Source of the DNA: Nocardioides exalbidus
GTDB taxonomy: Bacteria; Actinomycetota; Actinomycetes; Propionibacteriales; Nocardioidaceae
Reading direction: 5' to 3'
NCBI RefSeq assembly: GCF_900105585.1
Contig: NZ_FNRT01000002.1
Span: 2,852,001-2,916,000 of the forward strand
DNA length: 64,000 bases
In this document: positions 16,558 through 24,671 of the stretch, one piece after another
How the letters are laid out: every line of letters starts with the position of its first letter
Position numbering within the stretch: the first letter of the stretch is position 1
Made by a program: the position numbers and the translations under genes
The notes under the pieces: model-generated
What the model was told of the DNA's origin: nothing
What the model saw: the letters and a program-made list of their open reading frames with translations, nothing else
Databases searched by the model: none

Positions 16558-16821
16558 GTGGAGATCCTGCTGTGGCTCGTGCCCGCCGTCGTCGCGACGG
16601 TGGTGGCGATGCTGTGGGTCTCGTGGGCGGGCCGTGACGGACGCGGCGAGGTCGACCGCGACGTCGCCGTCGAGCGGATGGCCAAGGCCCTCGCCAAGGA
16701 GCTGCCGGCCGGCGCCCGTCGTACGCCACCTCGCGGTCCGACCCCGGCACGCGACCGCAGCACCGGCATCGCTGTCCGTCCCAGCTCCAGCACCGACGGC
16801 AGCACCCGACGCGCCTCCTGA
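16558..16821 (+). CDS. Small single-pass membrane protein
   Basis: An 87-residue protein with one N-terminal membrane helix (about residues 3-24, ILLWLVPAVVATVVAMLWV) and a basic, Pro/Arg/Ser-rich cytoplasmic tail. No known domain is recognised. TAGGCT six nt before GTG 16558 gives the same leaderless geometry as its neighbours, which supports this start. It sits between moaE and the PDZ/Lon protease. Confidence 0.7.
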   Translation: MEILLWLVPAVVATVVAMLWVSWAGRDGRGEVDRDVAVERMAKALAKELPAGARRTPPRGPTPARDRSTGIAVRPSSSTDGSTRRAS

Positions 16822-16913
16822 GCCACCCCCGAGCCACCACTGGACCACCGCTGAGCGACTCGGGGTGATGGCGGGTTGTCCGCGGGTTGCGACGGTTTGA
16901 GAGAGTTGCGCCC

Positions 16914-17966
16914 ATGAGTCAGCGGACCAGGGCGGGGCTGCTCGCGCTGTGCCTGCTGGCCGTGCTGTGGGGGACCGCCGCCTTCGTGCCGCTGCCCTAC
17001 GTCACCTACTACCCCGGCCCCACCGTCGACATCCTCGCGAAGAGCGACGGTGAGGAGACCGTGCAGGTCACCGGCCACAAGGCCTACTACGACGACGGTG
17101 AGATGCGGATGACCACCGTCTACGTCAGCCAGCCCGAGCAGGACGTGACGCTCCCGATCCTGCTCAAGGCCTACTTCGACCCCGACGCGGCGGTGTGGCC
17201 GCGGTCCTCCATCTACGCCCCTGACGAGACCGACGAGTCGAGCGACCGCGAGTCGGCGGTGGCCATGGTGTCCTCGCAGGACACCGCCATCGCCGCGGCC
17301 CTCACCCAGCTCGGCGAGAAGGTCGCCCCCGTCGTCGAGGTCCAGGACGTCACGCCCGGCCTGCCGGCCGACGGCAGGCTCGAGGTCCGCGACGTGCTGC
17401 TCGAGGTGGACGGCACCGAGATCACCGAGGCACAGGACGTCGTCGACGCGGTCGACAGGGCGAAGGCGGGGCAGCCGATCACGTTCGTCGTGCGCCGCGA
17501 CGGCACGGAGAAGACCGTCCGGGTCACGCCCGAGACGGTCGACGGCGACCTCCGCGTCGGGATCACGCCCGGAGTGGGCTACGACTTCCCGTTCCAGGTC
17601 AGCGTCAACATCGCCGACAACATCGGCGGCCCGAGCGCCGGGCTGATGATGTCGCTCGCCATCTACGACACGCTCACGCCCGGATCCATGACCGACGGCG
17701 CCGACATCGCCGGCACCGGCACCATCACGCCCGCCGGCAAGGTCGGCCCGATCGGCGGCATCCAGCAGAAGATCGCCGCCGCCCGCGACGCGGGGGCCGA
17801 GCTCTTCCTCGTGCCGGCCGACAACTGCGACGGCATCGGGGGAGTCGACCCGGGTGGCATGCGGCTGGCGAAGGCGACGACGATGGACGGCGCGGTCACG
17901 ACGATCGCCGACTGGGTGGCCGACCACGACGCCACGCTCCCGAGCTGCGAGGACACCGCCTCATGA
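16914..17966 (+). CDS. PDZ domain and Lon-type (S16) membrane-anchored protease
   Basis: A 350-residue protein resembling Bacillus YlbL. Residues 1-25 form a membrane anchor, a PDZ domain spans roughly 125-205, and the C-terminus is a Lon proteolytic domain. The Ser-Lys dyad is visible: Ser241 in GGPSAG and Lys286 in GGIQQKI, 45 apart, as in Lon. It probably acts outside the membrane on cell-envelope proteins. ATG 16914 is preferred because translation then begins directly with the anchor. It overlaps the PPA1309 gene by 4 nt. Confidence 0.9.
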   Translation: MSQRTRAGLLALCLLAVLWGTAAFVPLPYVTYYPGPTVDILAKSDGEETVQVTGHKAYYDDGEMRMTTVYVSQPEQDVTLPILLKAYFDPDAAVWPRSSIYAPDETDESSDRESAVAMVSSQDTAIAAALTQLGEKVAPVVEVQDVTPGLPADGRLEVRDVLLEVDGTEITEAQDVVDAVDRAKAGQPITFVVRRDGTEKTVRVTPETVDGDLRVGITPGVGYDFPFQVSVNIADNIGGPSAGLMMSLAIYDTLTPGSMTDGADIAGTGTITPAGKVGPIGGIQQKIAAARDAGAELFLVPADNCDGIGGVDPGGMRLAKATTMDGAVTTIADWVADHDATLPSCEDTAS

Positions 17967-18604
17967 CCGACCTGCCCGACCAGCAGCCCAATCCCGACGA
18001 GCCCCGGCCGGAGCCCGCGCTGCCCGACCAGCCACTCCCGGAGGACCCCGCCCTGGCCGCGGCCGTGCTCGAGATCGAGGCCCACGTCGCCCAGGACGGC
18101 TGGGACCAGCCGGCGCGGCTCTACGCACTCGTCGACACCGCGGCCCTCGTCGCCCAGGAGCCGGGGCTTGCCGCCGCGATGCGCATCGACGGCCCCGGCG
18201 ACGACGGGTCGTTCACCCCGATCGAGCAGGACGGCCTCCCGCCCGGCCAGGCGCTCGAGGAGGCGCTCCAGACGATCGCGTGGCCCGACAGCGTGTCGGG
18301 CTGCGCCGCGGTGATCGAGCGCCTCGTGCTGCCGCCCGGCACCGACGACGAGATCCCCGACGACCCCACGGCGGCCGAGCTGTTCGCGCGCGAGCACCCG
18401 GACCGCCAGGAGGTACGCATGGTGGCGGGCGTGACCCGCGCCGGGGCGTCCTACTGCGCCCTGCGCCTGCGCGCCCACGACGACGAGCAGTCGGTCGTCA
18501 ACGGCACCGAGCTGGTGCCGGGCCTCCTCGACCTCCTCCACGCGACGTTGCACGACACCCACGAGCACCCCCACGAGCACCCCCACGAGCAAGGGCCCGC
18601 ATGA
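17963..18604 (+). CDS. PPA1309-family protein
   Basis: A 213-residue protein of an actinobacterial family of unknown function usually found beside the PDZ/Lon protease and UPF0182 genes, as here. It is acidic with a Pro-rich N-terminus and no membrane segment. The C-terminus carries a His/Glu run (HEHPHEHPHE) coded by a near-exact 12-nt tandem repeat at about 18557-18592; this could bind metal, or simply be an unstable repeat. Its ends overlap both neighbours by 4 nt, indicating one operon. Confidence 0.85.
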   Translation: MTDLPDQQPNPDEPRPEPALPDQPLPEDPALAAAVLEIEAHVAQDGWDQPARLYALVDTAALVAQEPGLAAAMRIDGPGDDGSFTPIEQDGLPPGQALEEALQTIAWPDSVSGCAAVIERLVLPPGTDDEIPDDPTAAELFAREHPDRQEVRMVAGVTRAGASYCALRLRAHDDEQSVVNGTELVPGLLDLLHATLHDTHEHPHEHPHEQGPA

Positions 18605-21600
18605 GCACTCCATTCGACCGACCGAGCGGACCGACCGGGCCCCAGGGCCCGCAGCGACCCGGTGGCCCCGGCGGGCAGCGTCCCGCGGCCCCGTCGCGAC
18701 GACCCGGTGCGCTGGTGATCACCGCGATCATCCTGATCCTGCTCTTCATGCTGCTGAGCGGCTTCGCGTCGTTCTGGACCGACCGGCTGTGGTTCAAGTC
18801 CGTCGGCTACAGCGAGGTCTTCACGACGCTGCTGCTGACCCGCATCGGCCTCTTCTTCGTCTTCGCCGGCCTGATGGCCGCGACGGTTGCGGTGACGATG
18901 TCGATGGCCTACCGCTACCGGCCCGTGCTCTTCCCGGGGATGCCCGGGCTTCCCGACGACGGCATGGACCGCTACCGCGAGCTGCTCTCGCCGCGCATGG
19001 GCTGGGTGATCGGCGGCGCCGCGGCCGTGATGGGCCTGTTCGCGGGCGCGTCTGCCACCGGCCAGTGGCGCAGCTACTCGCTGTGGCAGCACAGCGAGAG
19101 CTTCGGGAGCACCGACCCTTACTTCGGCAAGGACATCGGGTTCTACGTCTTCCAGCTGCCGTTCTGGCACTACCTCGTCGACTACGTGATGGCGCTGGCC
19201 GTCATCGGCCTGCTCGCGACGATCCTGATGAACTACGTCTTCGGCGGCATCCGGCTCTCCGCACGGGCGGGGGAGCGGTTGACCAGCGCCGCCCAGATCC
19301 AGGTCTCGGCGCTGCTCGCGATGTTCGTGCTCGCGAAGGCCGTCGACTACTGGCTCGACCGCTTCGACCTGGTCACCAGCTCCGGCTCGATCTTCACGGG
19401 CATGGGCTACACCGACGACAAGGCGGTGCTCCCCGCTAAGGAGATCCTCGCCGGCATCGCGATCGTGTGCGCCGGGCTGTTCCTCGCCAACATCTGGCGC
19501 CGCACCTGGCTCCTGCCGTCGGTCGGCGTCGCGCTCTTCGCGCTCTCGGCGATCATCCTGGGTCTCGTCGTGCCGACGCTCGTCCAGGCCCTGCAGGTCA
19601 ACCCCAACGTGCCCGACCGCGAGGGCCCCTACCTCGAGAAGAACATCGAGGCGACCCGTGAGGCGTTCATGCTCGACCAGATCGAGGAGGAGCAGTTCGC
19701 CGGCACGCCCATCCCCGCCGACGGCCGGCTCGCCGCACTGGACGGCATCACCTCGTCGGTGCCGCTGGTCGACCCCAAGGTCGCGAGCGAGACCTTCCAG
19801 CGCCAGCAGCAGGTGCGTCCCTACTACGCGGTCAACAGCGTCCTCGACGTGGACCGCTACGAGCTCGACGGCAACGACCGGGCGATCGTGCTGGGCGTGC
19901 GTGAGCTCGACCAGAGCAACATCGCCTCCGACAACCAGACGTGGGCCAACCTCCACACCGTCTACACCCACGGCAACGGGGTCATCGCGGCCTACGCCAA
20001 CCAGCGTCCCGAGGACGACGAGCGCCAGTCGAGCACCATCCAGTGGGCCGAGGGCCAGGCCGCGAACCAGAACGCGCTGGGCACCATGGACCCTGAGGGC
20101 TACGAGTCGCGGGTCTACTACGGCGAGATGAGCCCGACCTACAGCGTCGTCGGCACCCGCCCCAACGGGAACTCGATCGAGCTCGACCTGACGACCGACT
20201 CCGGCACCGATGCCGCCGAGGAGCAGGACCGCCTGACGACCTACGACGGGGCCGGCGGCGTCCCGATCGGCAACGTCTTCACCAAGCTGCTCTACGCGAT
20301 CAAGTACTCCGAGCCGAACCTCGTGCTGTCCGGGCGCGTCGACTCCGACTCGAAGATCCTCTACGACCGCAACCCGCGCGAGATGGTCGAGAAGGTCGCC
20401 CCGTGGCTGACCGTCGACTCCGATCCCTTCCCGGCCGTCATCGACGGCAAGATCCAGTGGATCCTCGACGGCTACACGACCACCGACAAGTACCCCGGCT
20501 CGCAGAGGGCGTCGTTCGAGTCGATGACGCAGGACGCCCTGCAGGACGACAACGCCTTCGCCACGCTCCCGACCGACGAAGTCAACTACCTCCGCAACTC
20601 GGTCAAGGCGACGGTCGACGCCTACGACGGCACCGTCACGCTCTACCAGTGGGACGAGGACGACCCGATCCTCAAGGCCTGGTCGGCGGTCTTCCCCGGC
20701 ACGGTCCAGCCGAAGGACCAGATCCCCGACTCGCTGATGGACCACCTGCGCTACCCGGAGGACCTCTTCAAGGCCCAGCGCTACCAGTACCAGCGCTACC
20801 ACGTCACCGACCCGCAGTCGTGGCTCGAGGGCTCCGAGCGCTGGGAGGCGCCGAAGGACCCGCAGGCCACCGACAAGGTGCAGCCGCCCTACCGCCTCTT
20901 CACCGACCAGGACGGCACCCAGGTCTGGTCGCTGACCTCGACCTACGTGTGGCCCAAGCGCGACAAGCTCGCCGCCTTCATGGAGGTCGACAGCGACGCC
21001 ACGTCGGACAGCTACGGCAAGATCTCGGTCAAGGAGCTGCCCGACGAGGGCACCGACGGACCGCGCCTGATCGCCAACCAGCTCAGCACCAACGACGAGG
21101 TGCGTGACCAGCTGCTGCCCTACACCCAGGGCGACGCCGACATCCTCTACGGCAACCTGCTGACGCTGCCCGTGGCCGACGACTTCATGTACGTCCAGCC
21201 GCTCTACACGCGGCGCAACAACGAGTCGGCCTTCCCGGTCCTGACGTTCGTGCTGGTCTCCTACAAGGGCAACGTGGGGATCGGTACGACGCTCACGTCG
21301 GCGATCTCGGACTCCCTCGACGGCGACACCGCGTCGACCGGCGGCACGGACCCCGGCACCCCGACCGAGACGCCCACCGAGACGCCGACGACCTCGCCCA
21401 CCGAGTCGCCCACGGCGGAACCGTCGAACCCGCCGTCGGGTGGTGGCACGCAGGCCCAGATCCGCGACCTGCTCCAGCAGGCCGAGACCAAGTTCAACCA
21501 GGCCGACGAGGCGCAGCGCAACGGCAACACGGTCAAGTGGGCCCGCCTCATGGAGGAGGCCCGCCAGCTCATCGAGCAGGCGGTGAACCTCGCCGGCTGA
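18601..21600 (+). CDS. UPF0182-family large membrane protein
   Basis: A 999-residue membrane protein. After a Pro/Gly-rich cytoplasmic start there are about seven membrane helices in residues 35-335, then a large extracytoplasmic region with the family core (NNVPDREGPYL-like, YAIKYSEPNLVLSGR, YVWPKRDKLAAFM). A Thr/Pro-rich linker (TPTETPTETPTTSPTESPT) leads to a short C-terminal helix rich in Gln/Ala. The function of UPF0182 is unknown. ATG 18601 overlaps the PPA1309 stop; the longer open frame upstream is out-of-frame reading of that gene. Confidence 0.92.
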   Translation: MSTPFDRPSGPTGPQGPQRPGGPGGQRPAAPSRRPGALVITAIILILLFMLLSGFASFWTDRLWFKSVGYSEVFTTLLLTRIGLFFVFAGLMAATVAVTMSMAYRYRPVLFPGMPGLPDDGMDRYRELLSPRMGWVIGGAAAVMGLFAGASATGQWRSYSLWQHSESFGSTDPYFGKDIGFYVFQLPFWHYLVDYVMALAVIGLLATILMNYVFGGIRLSARAGERLTSAAQIQVSALLAMFVLAKAVDYWLDRFDLVTSSGSIFTGMGYTDDKAVLPAKEILAGIAIVCAGLFLANIWRRTWLLPSVGVALFALSAIILGLVVPTLVQALQVNPNVPDREGPYLEKNIEATREAFMLDQIEEEQFAGTPIPADGRLAALDGITSSVPLVDPKVASETFQRQQQVRPYYAVNSVLDVDRYELDGNDRAIVLGVRELDQSNIASDNQTWANLHTVYTHGNGVIAAYANQRPEDDERQSSTIQWAEGQAANQNALGTMDPEGYESRVYYGEMSPTYSVVGTRPNGNSIELDLTTDSGTDAAEEQDRLTTYDGAGGVPIGNVFTKLLYAIKYSEPNLVLSGRVDSDSKILYDRNPREMVEKVAPWLTVDSDPFPAVIDGKIQWILDGYTTTDKYPGSQRASFESMTQDALQDDNAFATLPTDEVNYLRNSVKATVDAYDGTVTLYQWDEDDPILKAWSAVFPGTVQPKDQIPDSLMDHLRYPEDLFKAQRYQYQRYHVTDPQSWLEGSERWEAPKDPQATDKVQPPYRLFTDQDGTQVWSLTSTYVWPKRDKLAAFMEVDSDATSDSYGKISVKELPDEGTDGPRLIANQLSTNDEVRDQLLPYTQGDADILYGNLLTLPVADDFMYVQPLYTRRNNESAFPVLTFVLVSYKGNVGIGTTLTSAISDSLDGDTASTGGTDPGTPTETPTETPTTSPTESPTAEPSNPPSGGGTQAQIRDLLQQAETKFNQADEAQRNGNTVKWARLMEEARQLIEQAVNLAG

Positions 21601-21607
21601 CCCCGAT

Positions 21608-21637
21608 TTGGGTAGTGCCGGACCACCCCTGTAATGT
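21608..21637 (+). promoter_or_regulatory. Likely promoter of the initiator tRNA
   Basis: TTGGGT (21608-21613) and TAATGT (21632-21637) are separated by 18 nt, and the mature tRNA begins 12 nt after the -10. The -10 is good and the -35 weak. Confidence 0.45.
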
Positions 21638-21649
21638 TCTGTTCACCGA

Positions 21650-21723
21650 CGCGGGGTGGAGCAGCTCGGTAGCTCGCTGGGCTCATAACCCAGAGGTCGC
21701 AGGTTCAAATCCTGCCCCCGCTA
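21650..21723 (+). tRNA. Initiator tRNA-fMet (CAT)
   Basis: A 74-nt tRNA with anticodon CAT in the loop CTCATAA. Initiator marks are present: position 1 (C) does not pair with position 72 (T), and the anticodon stem has three consecutive G-C pairs (GGG/CCC). The T stem and loop GCAGG-TTCAAAT-CCTGC is intact. The 3' CCA is not encoded (CAC follows A73), so it must be added by CCA transferase. Confidence 0.97.
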
Positions 21724-21732
21724 CACAGAAGG

Positions 21733-21764
21733 CGAAGGCCCGGACCGCACGGTCCGGGCCTTCG
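21733..21764 (+). terminator. Strong hairpin terminator after tRNA-fMet
   Basis: A perfect 14-bp stem (CGAAGGCCCGGACC with its complement) and a 4-nt loop start 10 nt after the tRNA. It also lies just past the 3' end of the convergent S14 gene and could act on both strands. Confidence 0.8.
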
Positions 21765-21787
21765 TCGGTTCCGCTCCTGGTGGCGCG

Positions 21788-22087
21788 CTACCAGGACGCC
21801 TTGCGGATCCCCGGCAGCTCGCCGGCGTGCGCGAGACGGCGGAACGTGATCCGCGAGACGCCCGCCCGGCCGACGTACCCGCGGGGCCGGCCGTCGACCT
21901 GGTCGCGGTTGCGCACGCGCACGGGTGACGCGTCGCGGGGGAGCCGTGACAGCGCGCGGACGGCGGCGTCGCGCTCGCCCGGGGTGCCGGTGCGGACCGC
22001 GTGCTTCAGCGCGGCCCGGCGCTCGGCGTACCTCGCCACCGTCCGCCTGCGGCGCTCGTCGGCCACGACCTTCGAGAGCTTCGCCAT
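21788..22087 (-). CDS. rpsN: 30S ribosomal protein S14, Cys-free paralogue
   Basis: A 99-residue S14 of the long, zinc-independent form; no Cys is present. The family pattern is clear ([49 protein letters not shown]). Under zinc starvation such C-minus paralogues replace zinc-binding S14 and so spare zinc. It is the last gene of the Zur-type operon; its ATG overlaps the L33 stop by 1 nt (TGATG). Confidence 0.95.
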   Translation of the reverse strand: MAKLSKVVADERRRRTVARYAERRAALKHAVRTGTPGERDAAVRALSRLPRDASPVRVRNRDQVDGRPRGYVGRAGVSRITFRRLAHAGELPGIRKASW

Positions 22088-22254
22088 CAGCGCTCCTCGC
22101 GGAACTCGACGTGCCGGCGCACGCGCGGGTCGTACTTGCGCATGGTGAGCCGGTCCGGGTCGTTGCGGCGGTTCTTGGTGGTGACGTAGGTGTAGCCGGT
22201 GCCGGCGCTCGAGCGCAGCCTCACCTTCGGACGGACGTGGTTGCCGGCGGCCAT
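22087..22254 (-). CDS. rpmG: 50S ribosomal protein L33, Cys-free paralogue
   Basis: A 55-residue L33 ([21 protein letters not shown], ending [14 protein letters not shown]), without the two CxxC pairs of zinc-binding L33. It is translated in the zinc-starvation operon between L28 and S14, overlapping each by a single nucleotide (TGATG), which points to coupled translation. Confidence 0.95.
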   Translation of the reverse strand: MAAGNHVRPKVRLRSSAGTGYTYVTTKNRRNDPDRLTMRKYDPRVRRHVEFREER

Positions 22255-22490
22255 CAGATCCGACCCCCTCGTGCGCGGATGTCGGCGGCGACGGCCTCGA
22301 TGCCGCGCTGGTCGACGGTCTTGATGCCCCGCGCGCTGAGGGTCAGCGTCACGTGGCGGCGCAGGCTCGGCACCCAGTAGCGCTTTGACTGGACGTTGAC
22401 GTCGAAGCGGCGCTTGGTGCGGCGGTGCGAGTGCGAGACGTGGTGGCCGAAGCCCGGACGGGCGCCGGTCACCTGGCAGGTGCGTGCCAT
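22254..22490 (-). CDS. rpmB: 50S ribosomal protein L28, zinc-independent paralogue
   Basis: A 78-residue L28 ([29 protein letters not shown]). It keeps only Cys5, so it cannot make the four-Cys zinc site of C-plus L28. It begins 29 nt after the L36 stop and overlaps the L33 gene by 1 nt. It belongs to the set of zinc-free paralogues that actinobacterial Zur represses when zinc is plentiful. Confidence 0.95.
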   Translation of the reverse strand: MARTCQVTGARPGFGHHVSHSHRRTKRRFDVNVQSKRYWVPSLRRHVTLTLSARGIKTVDQRGIEAVAADIRARGGRI

Positions 22491-22519
22491 GGGGTCCTCT
22501 CTGGTGTGCTCTGGTGTGC

Positions 22520-22642
22520 TCAGCCCTGGCGGGTCTTGAGCCGGGGGTTGCGCTTGTTGATGACGTACGTCCGCCCGCGGCGGCGCACGACCTGGGAGCC
22601 CGGTTGTTCCTTCACCGACCGGATCGAGCTGCGGACCTTCAC
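22520..22642 (-). CDS. rpmJ: 50S ribosomal protein L36, Cys-free paralogue
   Basis: A 40-residue L36 ([18 protein letters not shown], ending [11 protein letters not shown]) with no Cys or zinc site. GTG 22642 has a GGAGG site 8 nt upstream and overlaps the L32 stop as GTGA. It was too short for automatic ORF listing but is unmistakable by family. Confidence 0.93.
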   Translation of the reverse strand: MKVRSSIRSVKEQPGSQVVRRRGRTYVINKRNPRLKTRQG

Positions 22643-22818
22643 GACGACCTCCTCCCGGGGGAGACGAGCCCGCGCTGGACCGCGCGGACCAGGCGGCGCG
22701 GGACGCGGTGGGTCCCGCCGTCGACGGTGACGGGCACGAGGTCGGTCGGGGTCGCCTTCCACTGCGACCTGCGGTGGCGGGTGTTGCTGCGCGACGTACG
22801 TCGCTTGGGCACGGCCAT
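22639..22818 (-). CDS. rpmF: 50S ribosomal protein L32, Cys-free paralogue
   Basis: A 59-residue L32 ([20 protein letters not shown]). Usual L32 has a zinc-binding Cys set in the C-terminal half; here there is none. A strong AGGAG site precedes ATG 22818. It starts 27 nt after the COG0523 gene and its stop overlaps the L36 start by 4 nt. Confidence 0.93.
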   Translation of the reverse strand: MAVPKRRTSRSNTRHRRSQWKATPTDLVPVTVDGGTHRVPRRLVRAVQRGLVSPGRRSS

Positions 22819-22845
22819 GGGAGCTCCTGTCGTGTGGTGGGCGGG

Positions 22846-23922
22846 TCAGGCGACGTCGCGGATGGTGCCGAGCCAGGGCTCGAGCCCGTCCTCGAGGACG
22901 TGCCACGAGCGCGGCTCGCGCGCAGCCTCGGCGGGGGTGAGGAGGATGTCCTCGAACGCCGCGACGAGCGCGGCGGGCGGGGCGCCGAGACCGGTGAACA
23001 GCAGCCGCGTGGCCGGCGTACGACGACCCCACGGGCTGTGTGCGCCGATGCTCAGCTGGCCGCCCGCACCCGACCACTCGAGCTGGTCGCCGGGCCGGGT
23101 CGGCAGCCAGAAGGTGCCGCGGGCCCGGAAGGCGCCGCTGCCGAGGCGCTCGATCCGGTCGAGCAGCCGGTCGGGGTGGAACGGCCGGGGGGAGGCCAGC
23201 CGCAGCCGCCAGGCGCGCGAGTCGCCCAGCGCCGGGAGCTCGGTGTCGAGCTCGGGCGAGCTCCAGCCGTGCGCGAGCTGGTGGTGGTGCCGACCGCTGG
23301 CCACCTCGGCTGCGTCGACGCGGTCGACGCCGACGACGAGCGGGACCCCCGGACGTACGAGCGCACGCAGCAGGTCGGTCGCCTCGGCTCCGGGGTCGGC
23401 GTCGAGCACCACGTGGTCCGCGAGCTCGAGCTGCGCGCACGCCACCTCGCCGACCCCGCGGTCGTCGCCGGGGTTGCAGTGGGCGTCGCGCTCGCGCAGC
23501 AGGTCGTTGCTGAGCAGGTCGCGCACGAGGTCGCCCGACGACAACGTCGCCACCACGCTGCTCAGCCGCAGGTGTCGGGCGAGCCGGGTGTCACGGGCCA
23601 GCACCGTGGCGAGCTGGCCGGCCTCGGTGCCGGTGGGCAGTCCGGCCACGATCGTGCCCCAGCGCGGGTCACGGGCCAGCCGCTCCAGCGTCGGCAGGAT
23701 GTCCTCGCGCAGCGCGCAGTGGACGCACGCGTGCTCGAGCTGGGTGTGCACCTGCTCGAGCACGCCGCTGACGTCGCTCACGACGCGGGTGAGCACCTGG
23801 GAGTGCGGGTCGATGCGGTGCCGGACGGACACCGTGCGCGGGAGGTCCCACGCCAGCGTCAGCAACGTGGAGTCCATCGCCACCGGGTCGACCCCGGTCA
23901 CCACGACGAGCGACGTCCTCAT
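22846..23922 (-). CDS. COG0523/CobW-like protein with degenerate P-loop
   Basis: A 358-residue protein of the COG0523 family, members of which include zinc metallochaperone GTPases (ZigA/YciC type). The Walker A position reads [13 protein letters not shown] and lacks the G-x-GK-[ST] core, so nucleotide binding is doubtful. The metal motif is [14 protein letters not shown], a CxxC variant of the usual C-x-C-C motif followed by the typical LREDLL-like helix. A CobW C-terminal domain spans about 240-335. ATG 23922 overlaps the L31 stop as ATGA. It probably helps metal delivery or zinc-sparing during zinc starvation, but may not act as a GTPase. Confidence 0.82.
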   Translation of the reverse strand: MRTSLVVVTGVDPVAMDSTLLTLAWDLPRTVSVRHRIDPHSQVLTRVVSDVSGVLEQVHTQLEHACVHCALREDILPTLERLARDPRWGTIVAGLPTGTEAGQLATVLARDTRLARHLRLSSVVATLSSGDLVRDLLSNDLLRERDAHCNPGDDRGVGEVACAQLELADHVVLDADPGAEATDLLRALVRPGVPLVVGVDRVDAAEVASGRHHHQLAHGWSSPELDTELPALGDSRAWRLRLASPRPFHPDRLLDRIERLGSGAFRARGTFWLPTRPGDQLEWSGAGGQLSIGAHSPWGRRTPATRLLFTGLGAPPAALVAAFEDILLTPAEAAREPRSWHVLEDGLEPWLGTIRDVA

Positions 23923-24182
23923 GCGCCGGCCCCGTAGCGCCGCCGGAACTTCTCGACGCGGCCCTCGCTGTCGAGCGTGCGGGCGGTGCCGGTCCAGAAC
24001 GGGTGGCTGTCGCTGGTCACGTCGACGTCGATGACCGGGTACGACGTCCCGTCGACCTCGACGTGCTCGACCGACCCGTCGCCGTCGCGCCCGGCGAGCG
24101 TCGAGCGGGTGACGAAGAGGCGGCCGGTGGCACGGTCGCGGAAGGCCACGGGTCCGTAGGTGGGGTGGATGTCCTGCTTCAC
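23919..24182 (-). CDS. rpmE2: 50S ribosomal protein L31 type B (zinc-free)
   Basis: An 87-residue type B L31 ([16 protein letters not shown], then [26 protein letters not shown]). It has no Cys, unlike zinc-binding L31. GTG 24182 follows a near-perfect AGGAGG site. It is the first gene of the operon, directly below the Zur-like operator. Confidence 0.95.
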   Translation of the reverse strand: MKQDIHPTYGPVAFRDRATGRLFVTRSTLAGRDGDGSVEHVEVDGTSYPVIDVDVTSDSHPFWTGTARTLDSEGRVEKFRRRYGAGA

Positions 24183-24191
24183 AAGTCCTCC

Positions 24192-24212
24192 TGAGAACGA
24201 GAATCGTTCTCA
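24192..24212. promoter_or_regulatory. Zur-type operator upstream of the zinc-starvation operon
   Basis: A 21-bp near-perfect palindrome (arms TGAGAACGA and its complement TCGTTCTCA around a 3-nt centre) lies just upstream of the L31 ribosome site and next to the -10. It resembles the A/T-flanked dyads bound by actinobacterial Zur. Its position before a set of zinc-free ribosomal proteins makes Zur the natural candidate; a Fur-family relative cannot be excluded. It also lies 75 nt upstream of the divergent HU gene. Confidence 0.7.
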
Positions 24213-24240
24213 AGTATGACACACTCGTCCAGCCGGGCAA
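24213..24240 (-). promoter_or_regulatory. Candidate promoter of the rpmE2 operon
   Basis: On the minus strand, TTGCCC (24235-24240) and CATACT (24213-24218) are 16 nt apart, and the -10 abuts the Zur-like dyad. Bound Zur would therefore block initiation. Confidence 0.4.
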
Positions 24241-24287
24241 CCCCGCCCGGCACGCACCGCACACCCGCACCACGCAAGGAGCAGCAC

Positions 24288-24566
24288 ATGAACCGCAAGG
24301 ACCTCGTCGAGGCCGTCGCCGCCACCACCGGTCACACCCAGGCGGACGCCGACGCGTCCGTGACCGCCGTGCTCGACGCGATCACCCGCGCCGTCGCCGC
24401 CGGTGACCGCGTGACCCTCCCGGGCTTCGGCACCTTCGAGCGACGCGAGCGCGCGGCGCGCACCGGTCGCAACCCGCAGACCGGCGAGGCGATGGAGATC
24501 GCGGCCGGCGCCTCGCCCGCGTTCAAGCCGGCGGCCGGCTTCAAGCAGGCGGTCTCGGCAGGCTGA
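24288..24566 (+). CDS. HU-family nucleoid protein, short form
   Basis: A 92-residue HU. The core is complete: MNRKDLVEAVAATTG, VTLPGFGTFERRERAARTGRNPQTGE and FKPAAGFKQAV. Actinobacteria typically carry a long HU with a Lys/Ala tail; this is the short form and so probably a second HU. ATG 24288 has an AAGGAG site. It diverges from the zinc-starvation operon and may share its control region, so zinc-dependent regulation is possible. Confidence 0.93.
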   Translation: MNRKDLVEAVAATTGHTQADADASVTAVLDAITRAVAAGDRVTLPGFGTFERRERAARTGRNPQTGEAMEIAAGASPAFKPAAGFKQAVSAG

Positions 24567-24581
24567 CGCGCCCCCGGCGAC

Positions 24582-24644
24582 CACACGTGTCCGAGAGGTT
24601 GCCCTCGATCCACCGATCCAGGGGCGACTTCTCGGACACGTGTG
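24582..24644. repeat. Hairpin element, copy 1 (62-bp family)
   Basis: A perfect 15-bp inverted repeat (arms CACACGTGTCCGAGA and its complement) surrounds a 33-nt middle with TGCCCTCGA and GGGGCGAC. A second copy of the same length and layout is at 50444-50505. Both lie between convergent genes, here HU and the DMT exporter, so the element probably works as a bidirectional terminator. Confidence 0.75.
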
Positions 24645-24671
24645 CGTTCGTGGCCGGCGTGGTCCGGGTCG

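Noticed and set aside
24192..24212. Reading the dyad as a Fur (iron) box.
   Set aside because: The genes behind it are zinc-free ribosomal proteins, which are a Zur theme; iron genes are absent.
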